Shown: positions 8,882 through 17,884 of the stretch, in pieces
Layout of the letters: the number at the start of each line of letters is the position of its first letter
Numbering within the stretch: position 1 is the stretch's first letter
Source of the DNA: Desulfotignum balticum DSM 7044
GTDB lineage: Bacteria > Desulfobacterota > Desulfobacteria > Desulfobacterales > Desulfobacteraceae
Assembly (NCBI RefSeq): GCF_000421285.1
Contig: NZ_ATWO01000003.1
Coordinates: 62,001 to 126,000, forward strand
DNA length: 64,000 nucleotides
Direction of reading: 5' to 3'
Notes under the pieces: model-generated
What the model was told of the DNA's origin: nothing
The model's input: the letters and a program-made list of their open reading frames with translations, nothing else
Database searches by the model: none
Made by a program: the position numbers and the translations under genes

Positions 8882-11013
8882 TCACCATCAAAGGGGTGCT
8901 GTCCCGCCTGACATACCAGAACCCGGACAACCAGTACACCGTGTGCCGGATCCAGGTGGAAAAGATCCAGGACCCCATCACCGTGGTGGGATATCTGGCC
9001 GGGGTGGCTGAAGGCGAGACCCTGACCCTGAAAGGCCAGTGGGCGTCCCATCCCAAATACGGGGATCAGTTCAAAGCGGAAACCTATGAAGTCACCCTGC
9101 CGGCCACAATCTCCGGTATCCGCAGATACCTGGGCTCCGGCATGATCAAGGGGATCAGCAGATCCCTGGCAGACCGCATCGTGGACCGGTTCCAGGACCA
9201 GACCCTGGAGATCATCGAAAATCAGCCGGAAAAACTGCGGGAAGTTGCAGGTATCGGCAAGGGCAAACAGCAGATGATTGTCAAATCCTGGAACACCCAT
9301 CACGCCGTGCGCCGGGTTATGCAGTTTCTCCAGGAAAACAACGTGAATGTGGCCCATGCCGGCCTGATCCTCAAAACCTATGGGGCCGGTGCCATGACCG
9401 TTCTGGAAACCGATCCGTTCCGCATTGCCATCGATATCCCGGTGATTGGGTTTGCGGCCGCCGATGCCGTGGCCCGGGCCAAAGGGGTTGAAAAAACCGA
9501 CCCTGCCCGTCTGGCCGCCTGTCTGCTCTGCCAGCTGCTGACCTTTGAATCGGACGGCCATGTCTATGCCCTGAAAGAGGAACTTTTTTCTGCCTGCGCC
9601 CGCCTGGCCGGGGTGGATGCAGACCTGTTTGCCCCGGCCCTGGAAACCCTTGCCGGCAGCAAAGAGATCCGGATCTGGGAAGAACGTATCTATCTGACCC
9701 GCCTGTATGCAGCGGAAAAAGGAATCGCTGACCGGATCAATGCCCTTTTAACCATGCCGGCGCCGGAACCGCAGATCAGTCAGGAGGAGATTCTGGACCA
9801 GGTGCTGTCCGGCATGGCCGTGAAATTGTCCGATGAGCAGCTGGAGGTGGTGTGCCAGATGATGACCCGGAAAATATCCGTGATCACCGGGGGTCCGGGT
9901 ACGGGCAAGACCACCCTGGTGCGCGCGTTGTGCCAGGTGTTCAAACAGCTTCGTCTCACCGTGGTTTTGGCAGCCCCCACGGGCCGGGCCGCCCGGCGCC
10001 TTTCCGAAACCACGGGCAACAAAGCGTTTACCCTGCACAAGCTGCTGGGATTTGATACGGATCAGGGCACGGTGGAACACAATTACACCAATCCCTTGAA
10101 CCTGGATGTGATGGTGGTGGATGAGGCCAGCATGGTGGATACCCTTTTGATGTATCATTTGCTCCAGGCCATGCCGGCAGGTGCCAGTCTCATTCTGGTG
10201 GGAGACACGTTTCAGCTGCCGTCCGTGGGACCGGGCAATGTGCTGTCCGATATCATGGATTCAGGCCGGGTCCGGGTGTTTGCGCTGACCAAAATTTTCC
10301 GCCAGGCCCAGAAAAGTCCCATCGTGCGCCATGCCCACGATATCCGGAACGGGCAAATGCCTGATTTCAAAGCCAGGGAAGAACAGGGGCTGTCAGAGTT
10401 TTATTTTATTGAAAACCAGCACAGCGACAAAGTGGTGGCCACCATTATAGAACTGTGCGCCAACCGGATTCCCAGGACCTTTCCTCATATTACCGATTTT
10501 CAGGTCTTAACCCCCATGCACCGGGGCGAGGCCGGCACCATCAATCTTAACCAGCAGCTCCAGGCTGTCCTCAATCCGGGCAAAGGCGGGATCGACAGCC
10601 ATGGCATCACGTTCCGGTCCGGGGACAAGGTGATGCATTTGAAAAATAATTATGAAAAAGAGGTGTTCAACGGCGATATCGGCCAGGTCACTGAAGTGTC
10701 CAGGGCGGACGGGACCCTGGTGGTGGACTATGACGGCCGCAGTGTGACCTATGACCTGCTGGATCTGGACGAACTCACCCTGGCTTATGCCGTTTCCGTG
10801 CACAAGTCCCAGGGCTCGGAATACGGGGCCGTGATCATCGCTTTGACCATGGCCCATTTTCCCCTGCTCCAGCGCAACCTGCTCTACACGGCCCTGACCC
10901 GGGGCAAACACCTGGTGATCCTGGTGGGATCCTCCCGGGCCGTGCACACCGCGTTTGAAAACAACCGCACCCGCCTGCGCCGATCCGGACTCAAAGACCG
11001 GCTGACCGCATAA
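8878..11013 (+). CDS. recD2: RecD2-type SF1B ATP-dependent DNA helicase
   Basis: This 711-residue protein is a RecD-like 5'-3' helicase of the stand-alone RecD2 type, involved in DNA repair. The N-terminal third carries an OB-like start and helix-hairpin-helix repeats (GIGKGKQQMIVKSW). The helicase core follows with Walker A GGPGTGKTT near residue 338, DEAS (VVDEASMVDT), and the late UvrD-like motifs (VSVHKSQGSEY, LLYTALTRGK). It is fully intact. The start overlaps the gmhB stop by 4 bp, so it belongs to the lon-rlpA-gmhB-recD2 run. Confidence 0.94.
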   Translation: MITIKGVLSRLTYQNPDNQYTVCRIQVEKIQDPITVVGYLAGVAEGETLTLKGQWASHPKYGDQFKAETYEVTLPATISGIRRYLGSGMIKGISRSLADRIVDRFQDQTLEIIENQPEKLREVAGIGKGKQQMIVKSWNTHHAVRRVMQFLQENNVNVAHAGLILKTYGAGAMTVLETDPFRIAIDIPVIGFAAADAVARAKGVEKTDPARLAACLLCQLLTFESDGHVYALKEELFSACARLAGVDADLFAPALETLAGSKEIRIWEERIYLTRLYAAEKGIADRINALLTMPAPEPQISQEEILDQVLSGMAVKLSDEQLEVVCQMMTRKISVITGGPGTGKTTLVRALCQVFKQLRLTVVLAAPTGRAARRLSETTGNKAFTLHKLLGFDTDQGTVEHNYTNPLNLDVMVVDEASMVDTLLMYHLLQAMPAGASLILVGDTFQLPSVGPGNVLSDIMDSGRVRVFALTKIFRQAQKSPIVRHAHDIRNGQMPDFKAREEQGLSEFYFIENQHSDKVVATIIELCANRIPRTFPHITDFQVLTPMHRGEAGTINLNQQLQAVLNPGKGGIDSHGITFRSGDKVMHLKNNYEKEVFNGDIGQVTEVSRADGTLVVDYDGRSVTYDLLDLDELTLAYAVSVHKSQGSEYGAVIIALTMAHFPLLQRNLLYTALTRGKHLVILVGSSRAVHTAFENNRTRLRRSGLKDRLTA

Positions 11014-11043
11014 TCAAACGAAGGAAACACCCGGCGGCCCCGC

Positions 11044-11078
11044 CATCCCGGCCCGGAAGACAGCTCCGGGCCGGGATG
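11044..11078. terminator. Strong hairpin between convergent recD2 and QueG-like gene
   Basis: A perfect 13-bp stem (CATCCCGGCCCGG and its complement) with a 9-nt loop sits between two convergent genes. There is no long T-run on either side. It probably terminates transcripts from both directions. Confidence 0.55.
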
Positions 11079-11100
11079 AAGAGGTGGTTATTATCCAGCG

Positions 11101-11928
11101 TCAATGGGTGTCCGAAGATTTGACCGGTTTTCCCACCGGGCAGGCCAGCTCACATCTGCGGCAGTATTTGATGATTTTCACAGGGTCGTCAAACCCGTCA
11201 ACCCGCTGTTCTTTTGCCGCGTCATTGTCTTGTTCCATCTGCATGTTGCAAAAAGGGCGGCTGTAGCTGCCGTCCCGTCCCGGAAGGATTTTTTGTCCAT
11301 ATTCCGCTTCCGTGTACTGCTGGGTGGCAAAAGCATTTTGAGGACAGGCCTTTCGACAGAATTCCTGACAGTTTTTACAGGGATCAAACTGCCTGGGGCC
11401 GGTAGCGATCAGGTCTGCATTCACGGTCAGGGCCCGGAGCCGCACCCGGGGACCGAATTCAGGGGTGATCAGAATATTGTTTTTGCCGATACAGCCAAGG
11501 CCTGCCATGACCGCGGCATCTTTGAGATAGGTGCCGCCCTTTTCCACGTGATAGGGCAGGTGCACGGTCTGGATGCCGAAGGTTTTTTCGATCCAGGGGC
11601 ACAGGTCCCGGCAGATCTTTGCCAGGATGCGGTTGCCCGGCGGATCTTTCCGGCCGAACCACCAGTCCATCTCGGGTTCGTCTGCAGGATGGTTCACCGC
11701 AATGACAATCACTGATTTTGCATTTTCAGGCCATGCCGCTTCTCCGGGTTTCAAGCCGGAATCGGTTTTCCGGGTCCCGATGCCTTCTCCGGCATGGGGC
11801 ATTTTCGGCGCAAAAGTGAAAGAAGGCGCGGATCTGAGATCTTCCACCCGGGCGATCCCAACCAGGCTGGCGCCCAATGCCGTTGCCTGCTTTAATATGG
11901 CAGCGGATGCTTGTTGCTCGATAATCAT
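11101..11928 (-). CDS. QueG-like 4Fe-4S protein (epoxyqueuosine-reductase family)
   Basis: The 275-residue protein has an N-terminal domain resembling epoxyqueuosine reductase and two C-terminal [4Fe-4S] motifs: CKNCQEFCRKACP near residue 185 and CRRCELACP near 256. It also contains the family block KGGTYLKDAAVMAGLGCIG. True QueG reduces epoxyqueuosine in tRNA using cobalamin. Shorter paralogues such as this one are common in anaerobes and are often linked to corrinoid-dependent demethylation, but that role is an inference. It follows the BCCT transporter by 20 bp and so is probably co-transcribed from the sigma-54 promoter at 13600. That context suggests a part in betaine-type methylamine use rather than tRNA modification. 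Confidence 0.75.
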   Translation of the reverse strand: MIIEQQASAAILKQATALGASLVGIARVEDLRSAPSFTFAPKMPHAGEGIGTRKTDSGLKPGEAAWPENAKSVIVIAVNHPADEPEMDWWFGRKDPPGNRILAKICRDLCPWIEKTFGIQTVHLPYHVEKGGTYLKDAAVMAGLGCIGKNNILITPEFGPRVRLRALTVNADLIATGPRQFDPCKNCQEFCRKACPQNAFATQQYTEAEYGQKILPGRDGSYSRPFCNMQMEQDNDAAKEQRVDGFDDPVKIIKYCRRCELACPVGKPVKSSDTH

Positions 11929-11948
11929 GATGTTTTCCTTTGATCCGC

Positions 11949-13529
11949 CTAAACGGCGGGTTTGATCTTTTCAGGAGGCAGTGCCTGGACATTTGTTTTC
12001 AAAATTTCTCCGTAATCCTCTTTAAGCCATTTCATCAGCGAGAAGACCATGAGCAGCAGTACCGGAATCAACGGCAGGGCCACCACAATGGAGGAGAGCT
12101 GCACCGCCTTGAGTGCGCCGGTAGAAAGCAGTCCCAGGGCCAGGAGTCCCAGAATGATACCCCAGAGGGTTCGGTTCCAGCGGGGCGGTTCCTCATCACC
12201 GGAAAGATTTATGGTCACCTGGGATGACAGGGTGTAGGCAGCCGAGTTCAGGGTGGTGGCCAGAAAAATGGAGCATAGAATGGTGAACACCGGGATAAAG
12301 ATGTATTTGCCGCCGGGCATGGCATTGAGAATGGCCACGATGGTGACATTGTTGGACCAGCCGGATTCTTTGAGAATCGTATACACATCCAGGGCGCCCG
12401 AGGTCTGCAGATTGATGGCGTACCCGCCCCAGATGGCAAAGAAAATCCAGCAGCCCAGAGACCCGAACACCAGTTCGCCAAAGACCACCTGGCGGATGGT
12501 CCGTCCTTTGGAAATTCTGGCCACAAACAGACCCACCATGGGGGCATATGCCACCCACCAGGCCCAGTAGAACACGGTCCAGCCTTCAGGAAAGCCGCCG
12601 TTGGTAATGGGATCGGTCCACAGGCTGAGTTTGAAGAAATCAGAGAACATCAGCCCTAAAGAGTTGCACCAGTTGTTGAGGATAAAGGTGGTGGGTCCGA
12701 TGATGAAAACATAAAGCAGCAGAAAATAGGCAATATAGGTGTTGAGGTCGGCCAGTCTGGCAATGCCCTTTTTCAGGCCGGCCCAGACCGTTACCGTGAA
12801 CAGGGCCGTCCAGACGATGAGGACGATGATCTGGAGGGAAAAAGAGGGGGGCAGACCAGTGATTTCGCTGATCAGTGCCGTGCCTAAAGGAACGGCAAGG
12901 CCCAGGCTGGTGCCGATGCCGCCGATCATGGCAAAGATGACCACGATGTCAATCAGTTTTCCCAGAGGACCGTCAGCCCGGTTACCGATGATGCCGCGGC
13001 AGGCAGCGGAAAGCCGCAGGGCCGGAATTTTTTTCACATGAATGGCATAGGCAATGGGAAAGGTGGGCAACGCATAGATGGCCCATGGTGTGATGCCCCA
13101 GTGAAACTGCCCGTACATCCCGGCCAGTTCACCGATCAGCCCTTTCTGGGTGTCGGGGTCCACATGCAGCATGCCGGAATTCAAATAATAGACCGGTTCG
13201 ATGAATGCCCAGTACACAATGGCGATGCCGATGCCGGCGCAGAAAATCATGGCAGCCCAGGTATAGGTGGAAAATTCAGGCGTGTCATCAGGCGCTCCCA
13301 GTTTGATGTTCCCCCATCGGGACAGGCCCAGCCAGACCAGAAAAAGGACGCAGAACAGGCCGAACATCAGGAAAAGCCATTTGAAATTGTGGGTGAGTAT
13401 GGCAAACAGGGTATCTACCACAGCCCGTCCCGATTCCGGGAACAAGGACAGGAGCAGACCGATAATACCCGTGACGATAACCCCGGGCCACATCAGGCTG
13501 TGATCGATTTTTTTGGACACTTCCGACAT
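11949..13529 (-). CDS. BCCT-family betaine/carnitine/choline transporter
   Basis: This 526-residue inner-membrane protein has about 12 hydrophobic helices and the tryptophan-rich signature of the BCCT family (WTVFYWAWWVAYAPMVG), which lines the site for quaternary ammonium substrates. BCCT proteins import betaine, choline or carnitine by Na+/H+ symport or antiport. The start at ATG 13529 has AGGAG six bases upstream; an upstream in-frame ATG at 13544 has no ribosome site. The gene is preceded by a sigma-54 promoter and the gene of a sigma-54 activator, so regulated nutrient uptake is more likely than osmoprotection. Confidence 0.92.
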   Translation of the reverse strand: MSEVSKKIDHSLMWPGVIVTGIIGLLLSLFPESGRAVVDTLFAILTHNFKWLFLMFGLFCVLFLVWLGLSRWGNIKLGAPDDTPEFSTYTWAAMIFCAGIGIAIVYWAFIEPVYYLNSGMLHVDPDTQKGLIGELAGMYGQFHWGITPWAIYALPTFPIAYAIHVKKIPALRLSAACRGIIGNRADGPLGKLIDIVVIFAMIGGIGTSLGLAVPLGTALISEITGLPPSFSLQIIVLIVWTALFTVTVWAGLKKGIARLADLNTYIAYFLLLYVFIIGPTTFILNNWCNSLGLMFSDFFKLSLWTDPITNGGFPEGWTVFYWAWWVAYAPMVGLFVARISKGRTIRQVVFGELVFGSLGCWIFFAIWGGYAINLQTSGALDVYTILKESGWSNNVTIVAILNAMPGGKYIFIPVFTILCSIFLATTLNSAAYTLSSQVTINLSGDEEPPRWNRTLWGIILGLLALGLLSTGALKAVQLSSIVVALPLIPVLLLMVFSLMKWLKEDYGEILKTNVQALPPEKIKPAV

Positions 13530-13594
13530 GATTTTCTCCTTCAATTAAATGGTTGTGTTGACATCCTTTATTGTATCGCTGGCTTTTGCTTTGA

Positions 13595-13608
13595 GCAATT
13601 TGTGTGCC
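13595..13608 (-). promoter_or_regulatory. Sigma-54 promoter of the BCCT transporter operon
   Basis: On the minus strand GGCACACAAATTGC has GG and GC separated by exactly 10 bp, matching the -24/-12 consensus (TGGCAC...TTGC). The start of transcription would be near 13583, giving a leader of about 55 nt. The adjacent upstream gene encodes a sigma-54 activator. Confidence 0.78.
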
Positions 13609-13704
13609 GGGCAGCCGCATGGGCCTGCAACGCCTTTATAGATCAGGCGATCAAAAAATAAGCGAAAAAAAAAGAAATCAAAGGAGGGAAAATATATTTG
13701 CGGT

Positions 13705-13726
13705 TTTGTAAAATATAATTTACAAA
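13705..13726. promoter_or_regulatory. Palindromic upstream activator site candidate
   Basis: TTTGTAAA and TTTACAAA form a perfect 8-bp inverted repeat around 6 bp. It lies about 110-130 bp upstream of the sigma-54 promoter of the BCCT gene and just past the 3' end of the activator gene. Position and symmetry suit an enhancer for that activator. Confidence 0.5.
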
Positions 13727-13737
13727 GCAAACCTGTT

Positions 13738-15234
13738 TTACATATTTTTGTGTTTAATCTCAGCCAGAAAGTGGCGAAGCCGCAGCCTGGATATTTTGCT
13801 GCCCAGCAGCTGACGGGAAATGCCCAGGCGCCTGGCTGCCCCGGCCACATTGCCGCTGGATTGTTCCAGGGCCTGGATGATCATTTTTTTTTCCAGAGTT
13901 TTGAGCGCGGTGCACAGATCGAGATTTGCCGGTAAAGCGGATGATTCAGGTTGATGAGAATCATCCGCCGGTGTCGGATCCGGTGACGGTGAATGGGGGG
14001 GGTCCTGTTCCAGAATATTGGCAAAATAACAATGCTCCAGTTTGAGACGGGTTTCATCTCTGCCGGCGAAATTGACGGCACTTTCAATCACATGTTCCAG
14101 TTCCCGGACATTGCCCGGCCAGGGATACTGCCAGAAAAAATCAATCACCTCCGGGGCGATGTTTTGAAGGGATTTGCCCAGCTGGGTATTGTATTTTTGC
14201 AGAAAATGACGTCCAAGCTCTTCAATGTCCGGGCGCCGGTCCCGCAGGGCCGGCAGCTTGATGTATATCACGCCTAAGCGATAAAAAAGATCCATGCGAA
14301 AGACCCCGGATCGGATCAGGTCCCGGGGAGACTGGTTCAGGGAGGAGATGATTTTTACGTCCAGATCGATGGTTTTGAGCGATCCCACCCGTCGCAGCTT
14401 TTTTTCCTGGAGCACCCGCAGCAGTTTGCCCTGTAAATGCAGGGGCATGGAGTTGATTTCATCCAGGAAAATGGTGCCCCCGTTGGCCTGTTCAAAAAGT
14501 CCGGCCCGGTCCACAGCACCGGTATAGGCCCCTTTTGCCGTGCCGAAAAGCAGCCCTTCAATCAGATTTTCAGGGATGGCCGCACAATTGATATCCACAT
14601 AATGGCCCTTTTTTCCATAATAAAAATTGTGGATGGCCTGGGCAAACAATTCCTTGCCCGTGCCGGTCTCACCGTAGAGCATGACCGGAGACGGCGAATT
14701 TCCGGCCATCTTGGCGGTTTTTACCGCATCCACGAACCCGGGGTCGGATCCGATAATGCTGGCAAATGTATAGTGGGTGCCGTCCGCAAAGCGCTGATTG
14801 TTTTTGGGAGACAGAAAAGCCGGAATGGACCGTTCCAGAATATTGTAATCTTTTACAAAACAGATGGTGGCAAAGATCTTTTGTTTGTGAAACAAAGGAA
14901 ATACGCTGTGAATGGTATTGCCCACATCGGCATTATGCGACCGGTAGGACAGCGCATAGTTGATGATGGGCTTGCCGTGTTTGAGTACCCGCATGCAGGT
15001 GGAAGAGTCATTGTTGTATTTATAAACCTGGGTGATGGGTTTGCCCAGGACATCGGCCGGGTCCATCTTGTCGATGGTGGCCTGGACCTCATTGTAAAAA
15101 ATCAGGATGCCTTTGTCGTCGGTCATGAGCACGCCCAGGTCCAGATCACAGAGCAGATCCATAAACGCCAGCCTGCTGAAATCCACGCCGGGCAGGCAGA
15201 ACTGTTTCACATCACATATCCGGCCGGCGATCAC
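13738..15234 (-). CDS. PAS-domain sigma-54-dependent transcriptional activator
   Basis: This 498-residue regulator has an N-terminal PAS-like sensor (LGVLMTDDKGILIFYNEVQ; residues about 30-130), a sigma-54-interacting AAA+ domain with Walker A GETGTGKE near residue 188 and a sigma-54 contact loop GAYTGA (a Tyr variant of GAFTGA), and a C-terminal Fis-type helix-turn-helix (AARRLGISRQLLGSK). The architecture resembles RocR-like activators. The listed start is a GTG at 15234 overlapping the stop of the PsiE-like gene (GTGA); ATG 15162 is an alternative. It lies directly upstream of the BCCT transporter and most likely activates that promoter. The ligand sensed is unknown. Confidence 0.88.
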   Translation of the reverse strand: MIAGRICDVKQFCLPGVDFSRLAFMDLLCDLDLGVLMTDDKGILIFYNEVQATIDKMDPADVLGKPITQVYKYNNDSSTCMRVLKHGKPIINYALSYRSHNADVGNTIHSVFPLFHKQKIFATICFVKDYNILERSIPAFLSPKNNQRFADGTHYTFASIIGSDPGFVDAVKTAKMAGNSPSPVMLYGETGTGKELFAQAIHNFYYGKKGHYVDINCAAIPENLIEGLLFGTAKGAYTGAVDRAGLFEQANGGTIFLDEINSMPLHLQGKLLRVLQEKKLRRVGSLKTIDLDVKIISSLNQSPRDLIRSGVFRMDLFYRLGVIYIKLPALRDRRPDIEELGRHFLQKYNTQLGKSLQNIAPEVIDFFWQYPWPGNVRELEHVIESAVNFAGRDETRLKLEHCYFANILEQDPPHSPSPDPTPADDSHQPESSALPANLDLCTALKTLEKKMIIQALEQSSGNVAGAARRLGISRQLLGSKISRLRLRHFLAEIKHKNM

Positions 15235-15746
15235 AGCTTTTTATCCACCCCTTCCATTTTACAATGATCCGGATTTTCAAAGCATTTTTCCGCTTCGCTG
15301 TGCAACACCGACCGGGCGTCGGCGTTTTTGACCACCAGCCAGTATCCGAAACCCATGGCAAACACCAGGGCCGCAGTGGCCAGAATGTAATCCGGCGTAA
15401 CCACGGAGAAATCCAGGATGATGACTTTTCGGGCAATGGCCATCAGTGCCGTGGCCATGACAATTTTGACATGAATGACATCATCTCTGAGGTACACGGT
15501 GATGTTGATAAAGATCTCAATGGCGATCAGCACTGCCATGAATGCGCCGAATGTGGCCAGAATGTCACTGATGCTCATGAGCATGACCGGCGGGGTGCGC
15601 AGTTTCTGGTAGATCTCCCAGGCCACATCCACCACGCCCCAGAGAATGACCAGGGTCATCAGAACCGCCAGGCAGCGGACACTGAACCGGATGATAACCC
15701 GCAGTTTCTGAATCAACGGTTCTTTGGGGTTGTCCAGGTCATCCAT
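15231..15746 (-). CDS. PsiE-family membrane protein
   Basis: The 171-residue protein has four hydrophobic segments and the look of the phosphate-starvation-inducible PsiE family (AVLIAIEIFINITVYL, then KVIILDFSVVTPDYILA). The molecular function of PsiE proteins is not established. Its stop overlaps the GTG start of the sigma-54 activator by 4 bp. The two are therefore translated together, and a role in signalling to that regulator is conceivable but unproven. Confidence 0.75.
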   Translation of the reverse strand: MDDLDNPKEPLIQKLRVIIRFSVRCLAVLMTLVILWGVVDVAWEIYQKLRTPPVMLMSISDILATFGAFMAVLIAIEIFINITVYLRDDVIHVKIVMATALMAIARKVIILDFSVVTPDYILATAALVFAMGFGYWLVVKNADARSVLHSEAEKCFENPDHCKMEGVDKKL

Positions 15747-15768
15747 GGGCAGACCTTTCTTGTTTTAA

Positions 15769-15843
15769 GGTTTCAGGTGATACCCGATGGCGTGAATTCT
15801 ATGGCAAAACCCTTGGGGATGCAATAAAAAAACACCTGAAACC
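15769..15843. repeat. Long-range inverted repeat between trpA and psiE-like gene
   Basis: GGTTTCAGGTG (15769-15779) and CACCTGAAACC (15833-15843) are exact 11-bp complements separated by 53 nt. The pair nearly fills the gap between trpA and the next minus-strand gene. It may be an operator pair or a terminator/leader structure. Confidence 0.45.
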
Positions 15844-15853
15844 GATTGCCGGG

Positions 15854-16624
15854 TCAAGCCGAACGTGACAGTCCCTGAATAAAATCCCGGACAGCCGCCA
15901 CACCGCCTTTTTCCATCACCCGGATGGTTTCAGAGCCGATCACCGCGATATCGGCCCTGCCTGCCAGAAAATCCATATCCGCCCGGTCTTTGATACCGAA
16001 TCCCACGGCCAGGGGAACGGAAGCCGCCTTTCGGCACCGGGCCAGGTATTGGGCCAGATCATCGGACAAATCAGTCTGTGCGCCGGTCACGCCTTTTCTG
16101 GCCAGACAATAGATGAACCCGGAAGCAATGGATGCGATCTGTGCCATGCGGGCATCACTGGTACCGGGTGAAAACATCTGTATGGGAGACAACTGGTTTT
16201 TTTTCATGGCCTGGAGGTATTCCGCGCCTTCCTCCATGGGCAGATCCGGGACAATGGCACCGGTCAGGCCGATGTCTGCGGTGGTTTTTGCAAACGCTGC
16301 CATGCCGAATCTGTAAGGGATGTTGGCATAGGTCATGAACAGAAAGGGAATGGGATATATTGCTGCCATGTCTTTGGCAAATGCCAGGCATTTTGCCACG
16401 GTGGCGCCTTGCTCCAGGGCTTTCTGGTTGGCCTTGAGAATCACGGGTCCGTCTGCCATGGGTTCGGAAAACGGAATCTGCAGCTCCATCAAATCCACGC
16501 CGGCCGCCACCATGTGTTTCACCATGGCATGGCTGTCGTCAAAACTGGGATATCCCATGACAATGTGGGTCATGAGCAGCAGGTCTTTTTGTTTCTGTTT
16601 GTCACGGATATAGGATTCAAGCAT
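15854..16624 (-). CDS. trpA: Tryptophan synthase alpha subunit
   Basis: TrpA cleaves indole-3-glycerol phosphate to indole and glyceraldehyde 3-phosphate in the TrpA-TrpB complex. The 256-residue TIM-barrel protein carries the catalytic Glu 47 and Asp 58 in LMELQIPFSEPMADGP, with the 11-residue spacing of the known pair. The start codon overlaps the trpB stop by 8 bp, so the subunits are translationally coupled. No other trp genes are in the window. Confidence 0.95.
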   Translation of the reverse strand: MLESYIRDKQKQKDLLLMTHIVMGYPSFDDSHAMVKHMVAAGVDLMELQIPFSEPMADGPVILKANQKALEQGATVAKCLAFAKDMAAIYPIPFLFMTYANIPYRFGMAAFAKTTADIGLTGAIVPDLPMEEGAEYLQAMKKNQLSPIQMFSPGTSDARMAQIASIASGFIYCLARKGVTGAQTDLSDDLAQYLARCRKAASVPLAVGFGIKDRADMDFLAGRADIAVIGSETIRVMEKGGVAAVRDFIQGLSRSA

Positions 16625-17843
16625 GGTATTGTGCCGCCTTTGTCTGAATAAAGGTTTTCCATTCAGGGTCGTTCAGGACGTCGGCCACTGTGAAGATATC
16701 CTTGTCGCCCCTGCCGGACTGGTTGATGATGATAATCTGGTCTCTGGACAGGGTCGGGGCTTCCCGGAACGCCCCGGCAAAGGCATGGGCCGATTCCAGG
16801 GCCGGGATGATGCCTTCGGATCTCATGGTCAGCTTCAGGGCATCCACCACTTCCGCGTCTGTGGCGCTTTCAAACCGGGCGGTTCCGGTTTCATGCATGT
16901 GGGCCAGAATGGGGGATACCCCCACATAATCCAGGCCGGCGGAAATGGAGTGGGTTTCTTTCATCTGCCCGTCATCATCCTGGAGAAAATAGGTTTTGTA
17001 TCCCTGGGCAATGCCGGCACCGGCATCGGTGGAAGACAGGCGGGCCGCATGAAATCCCGTGTCAATGCCTTTGCCGCCGGCCTCCACGCCCACCAGTTCC
17101 ACAGGGTCATCCAGAAAACCGGCAAACAGGCCCAAAGCATTGGACCCTCCGCCCACACAGGCATACACCCGGTCCGGCAGCCGGCCTTCCAGGTCCAGAA
17201 TCTGCTGTCTGGCTTCAATGCCGATAATGGACTGAAACCAGGCCACCATCTCCGGAAACGGGTGGGGGCCGCAGGCGGTTCCCAGCACATAATGGGTGGT
17301 GTCCATATTTGTCACCCAGTCCCGGAACGCCTGGTTGATGGCATCCTTGAGGATTTTGGTGCCGTCGGTCACCGGCACCACGGTGGCGCCCAGCTGCTCC
17401 ATCCAGAACACATTGGGCCGCTGGCGCATCACATCTTTTTCCCCCATGTAAATGGTGCAGTCAAACCCGAATTTGGCGGCCATGGTGGCGCAGGCCACTC
17501 CGTGCTGACCGGCCCCGGTTTCCGCGATCACCCGGGTTTTGCCCATTTTTTTCACCAAAAGCCCCTGGCCCATGACATTGTTGGCTTTGTGGGCCCCGGT
17601 GTGGTTCAGGTCCTCGCGCTTAATATAAATTTTTGCACCATCAAAATGTCGGGTGAGGTTGGCGGCGAATGTCAAGGGCGTGGGCCGGCCGGAATATTGC
17701 GCCATCAGGGTTTCATACTGGTTCCGGAATCCGGGATCGGTTTTGGCCGATTCAAACACGGATACCAGTTCGTCAAACGTGGGAATCAGGATTTCAGGCA
17801 GAAATGCGCCGCCGAAACCGCCGTAATAACCGCGGTGTTTCAT
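16617..17843 (-). CDS. trpB: Tryptophan synthase beta subunit
   Basis: TrpB condenses indole with L-serine using PLP. The 408-residue protein has the PLP lysine (Lys 86) in NHTGAHKANN, the substrate loop ETGAGQHGVA and the phosphate-binding glycine run CVGGGSNA. It starts at ATG 17843 (MKHRGYYGG), with AAGGA upstream. An open frame runs further to 18029, but that extension overlaps the upstream regulator gene and does not look like TrpB. The upstream GntR-type gene ends 41 bp away, so a GntR-trpB-trpA transcript is likely. Confidence 0.95.
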   Translation of the reverse strand: MKHRGYYGGFGGAFLPEILIPTFDELVSVFESAKTDPGFRNQYETLMAQYSGRPTPLTFAANLTRHFDGAKIYIKREDLNHTGAHKANNVMGQGLLVKKMGKTRVIAETGAGQHGVACATMAAKFGFDCTIYMGEKDVMRQRPNVFWMEQLGATVVPVTDGTKILKDAINQAFRDWVTNMDTTHYVLGTACGPHPFPEMVAWFQSIIGIEARQQILDLEGRLPDRVYACVGGGSNALGLFAGFLDDPVELVGVEAGGKGIDTGFHAARLSSTDAGAGIAQGYKTYFLQDDDGQMKETHSISAGLDYVGVSPILAHMHETGTARFESATDAEVVDALKLTMRSEGIIPALESAHAFAGAFREAPTLSRDQIIIINQSGRGDKDIFTVADVLNDPEWKTFIQTKAAQYHA

Positions 17844-17884
17844 GATTTGGGGTTCCTTGATGCAACAGGTTGATAAAAATCGGG

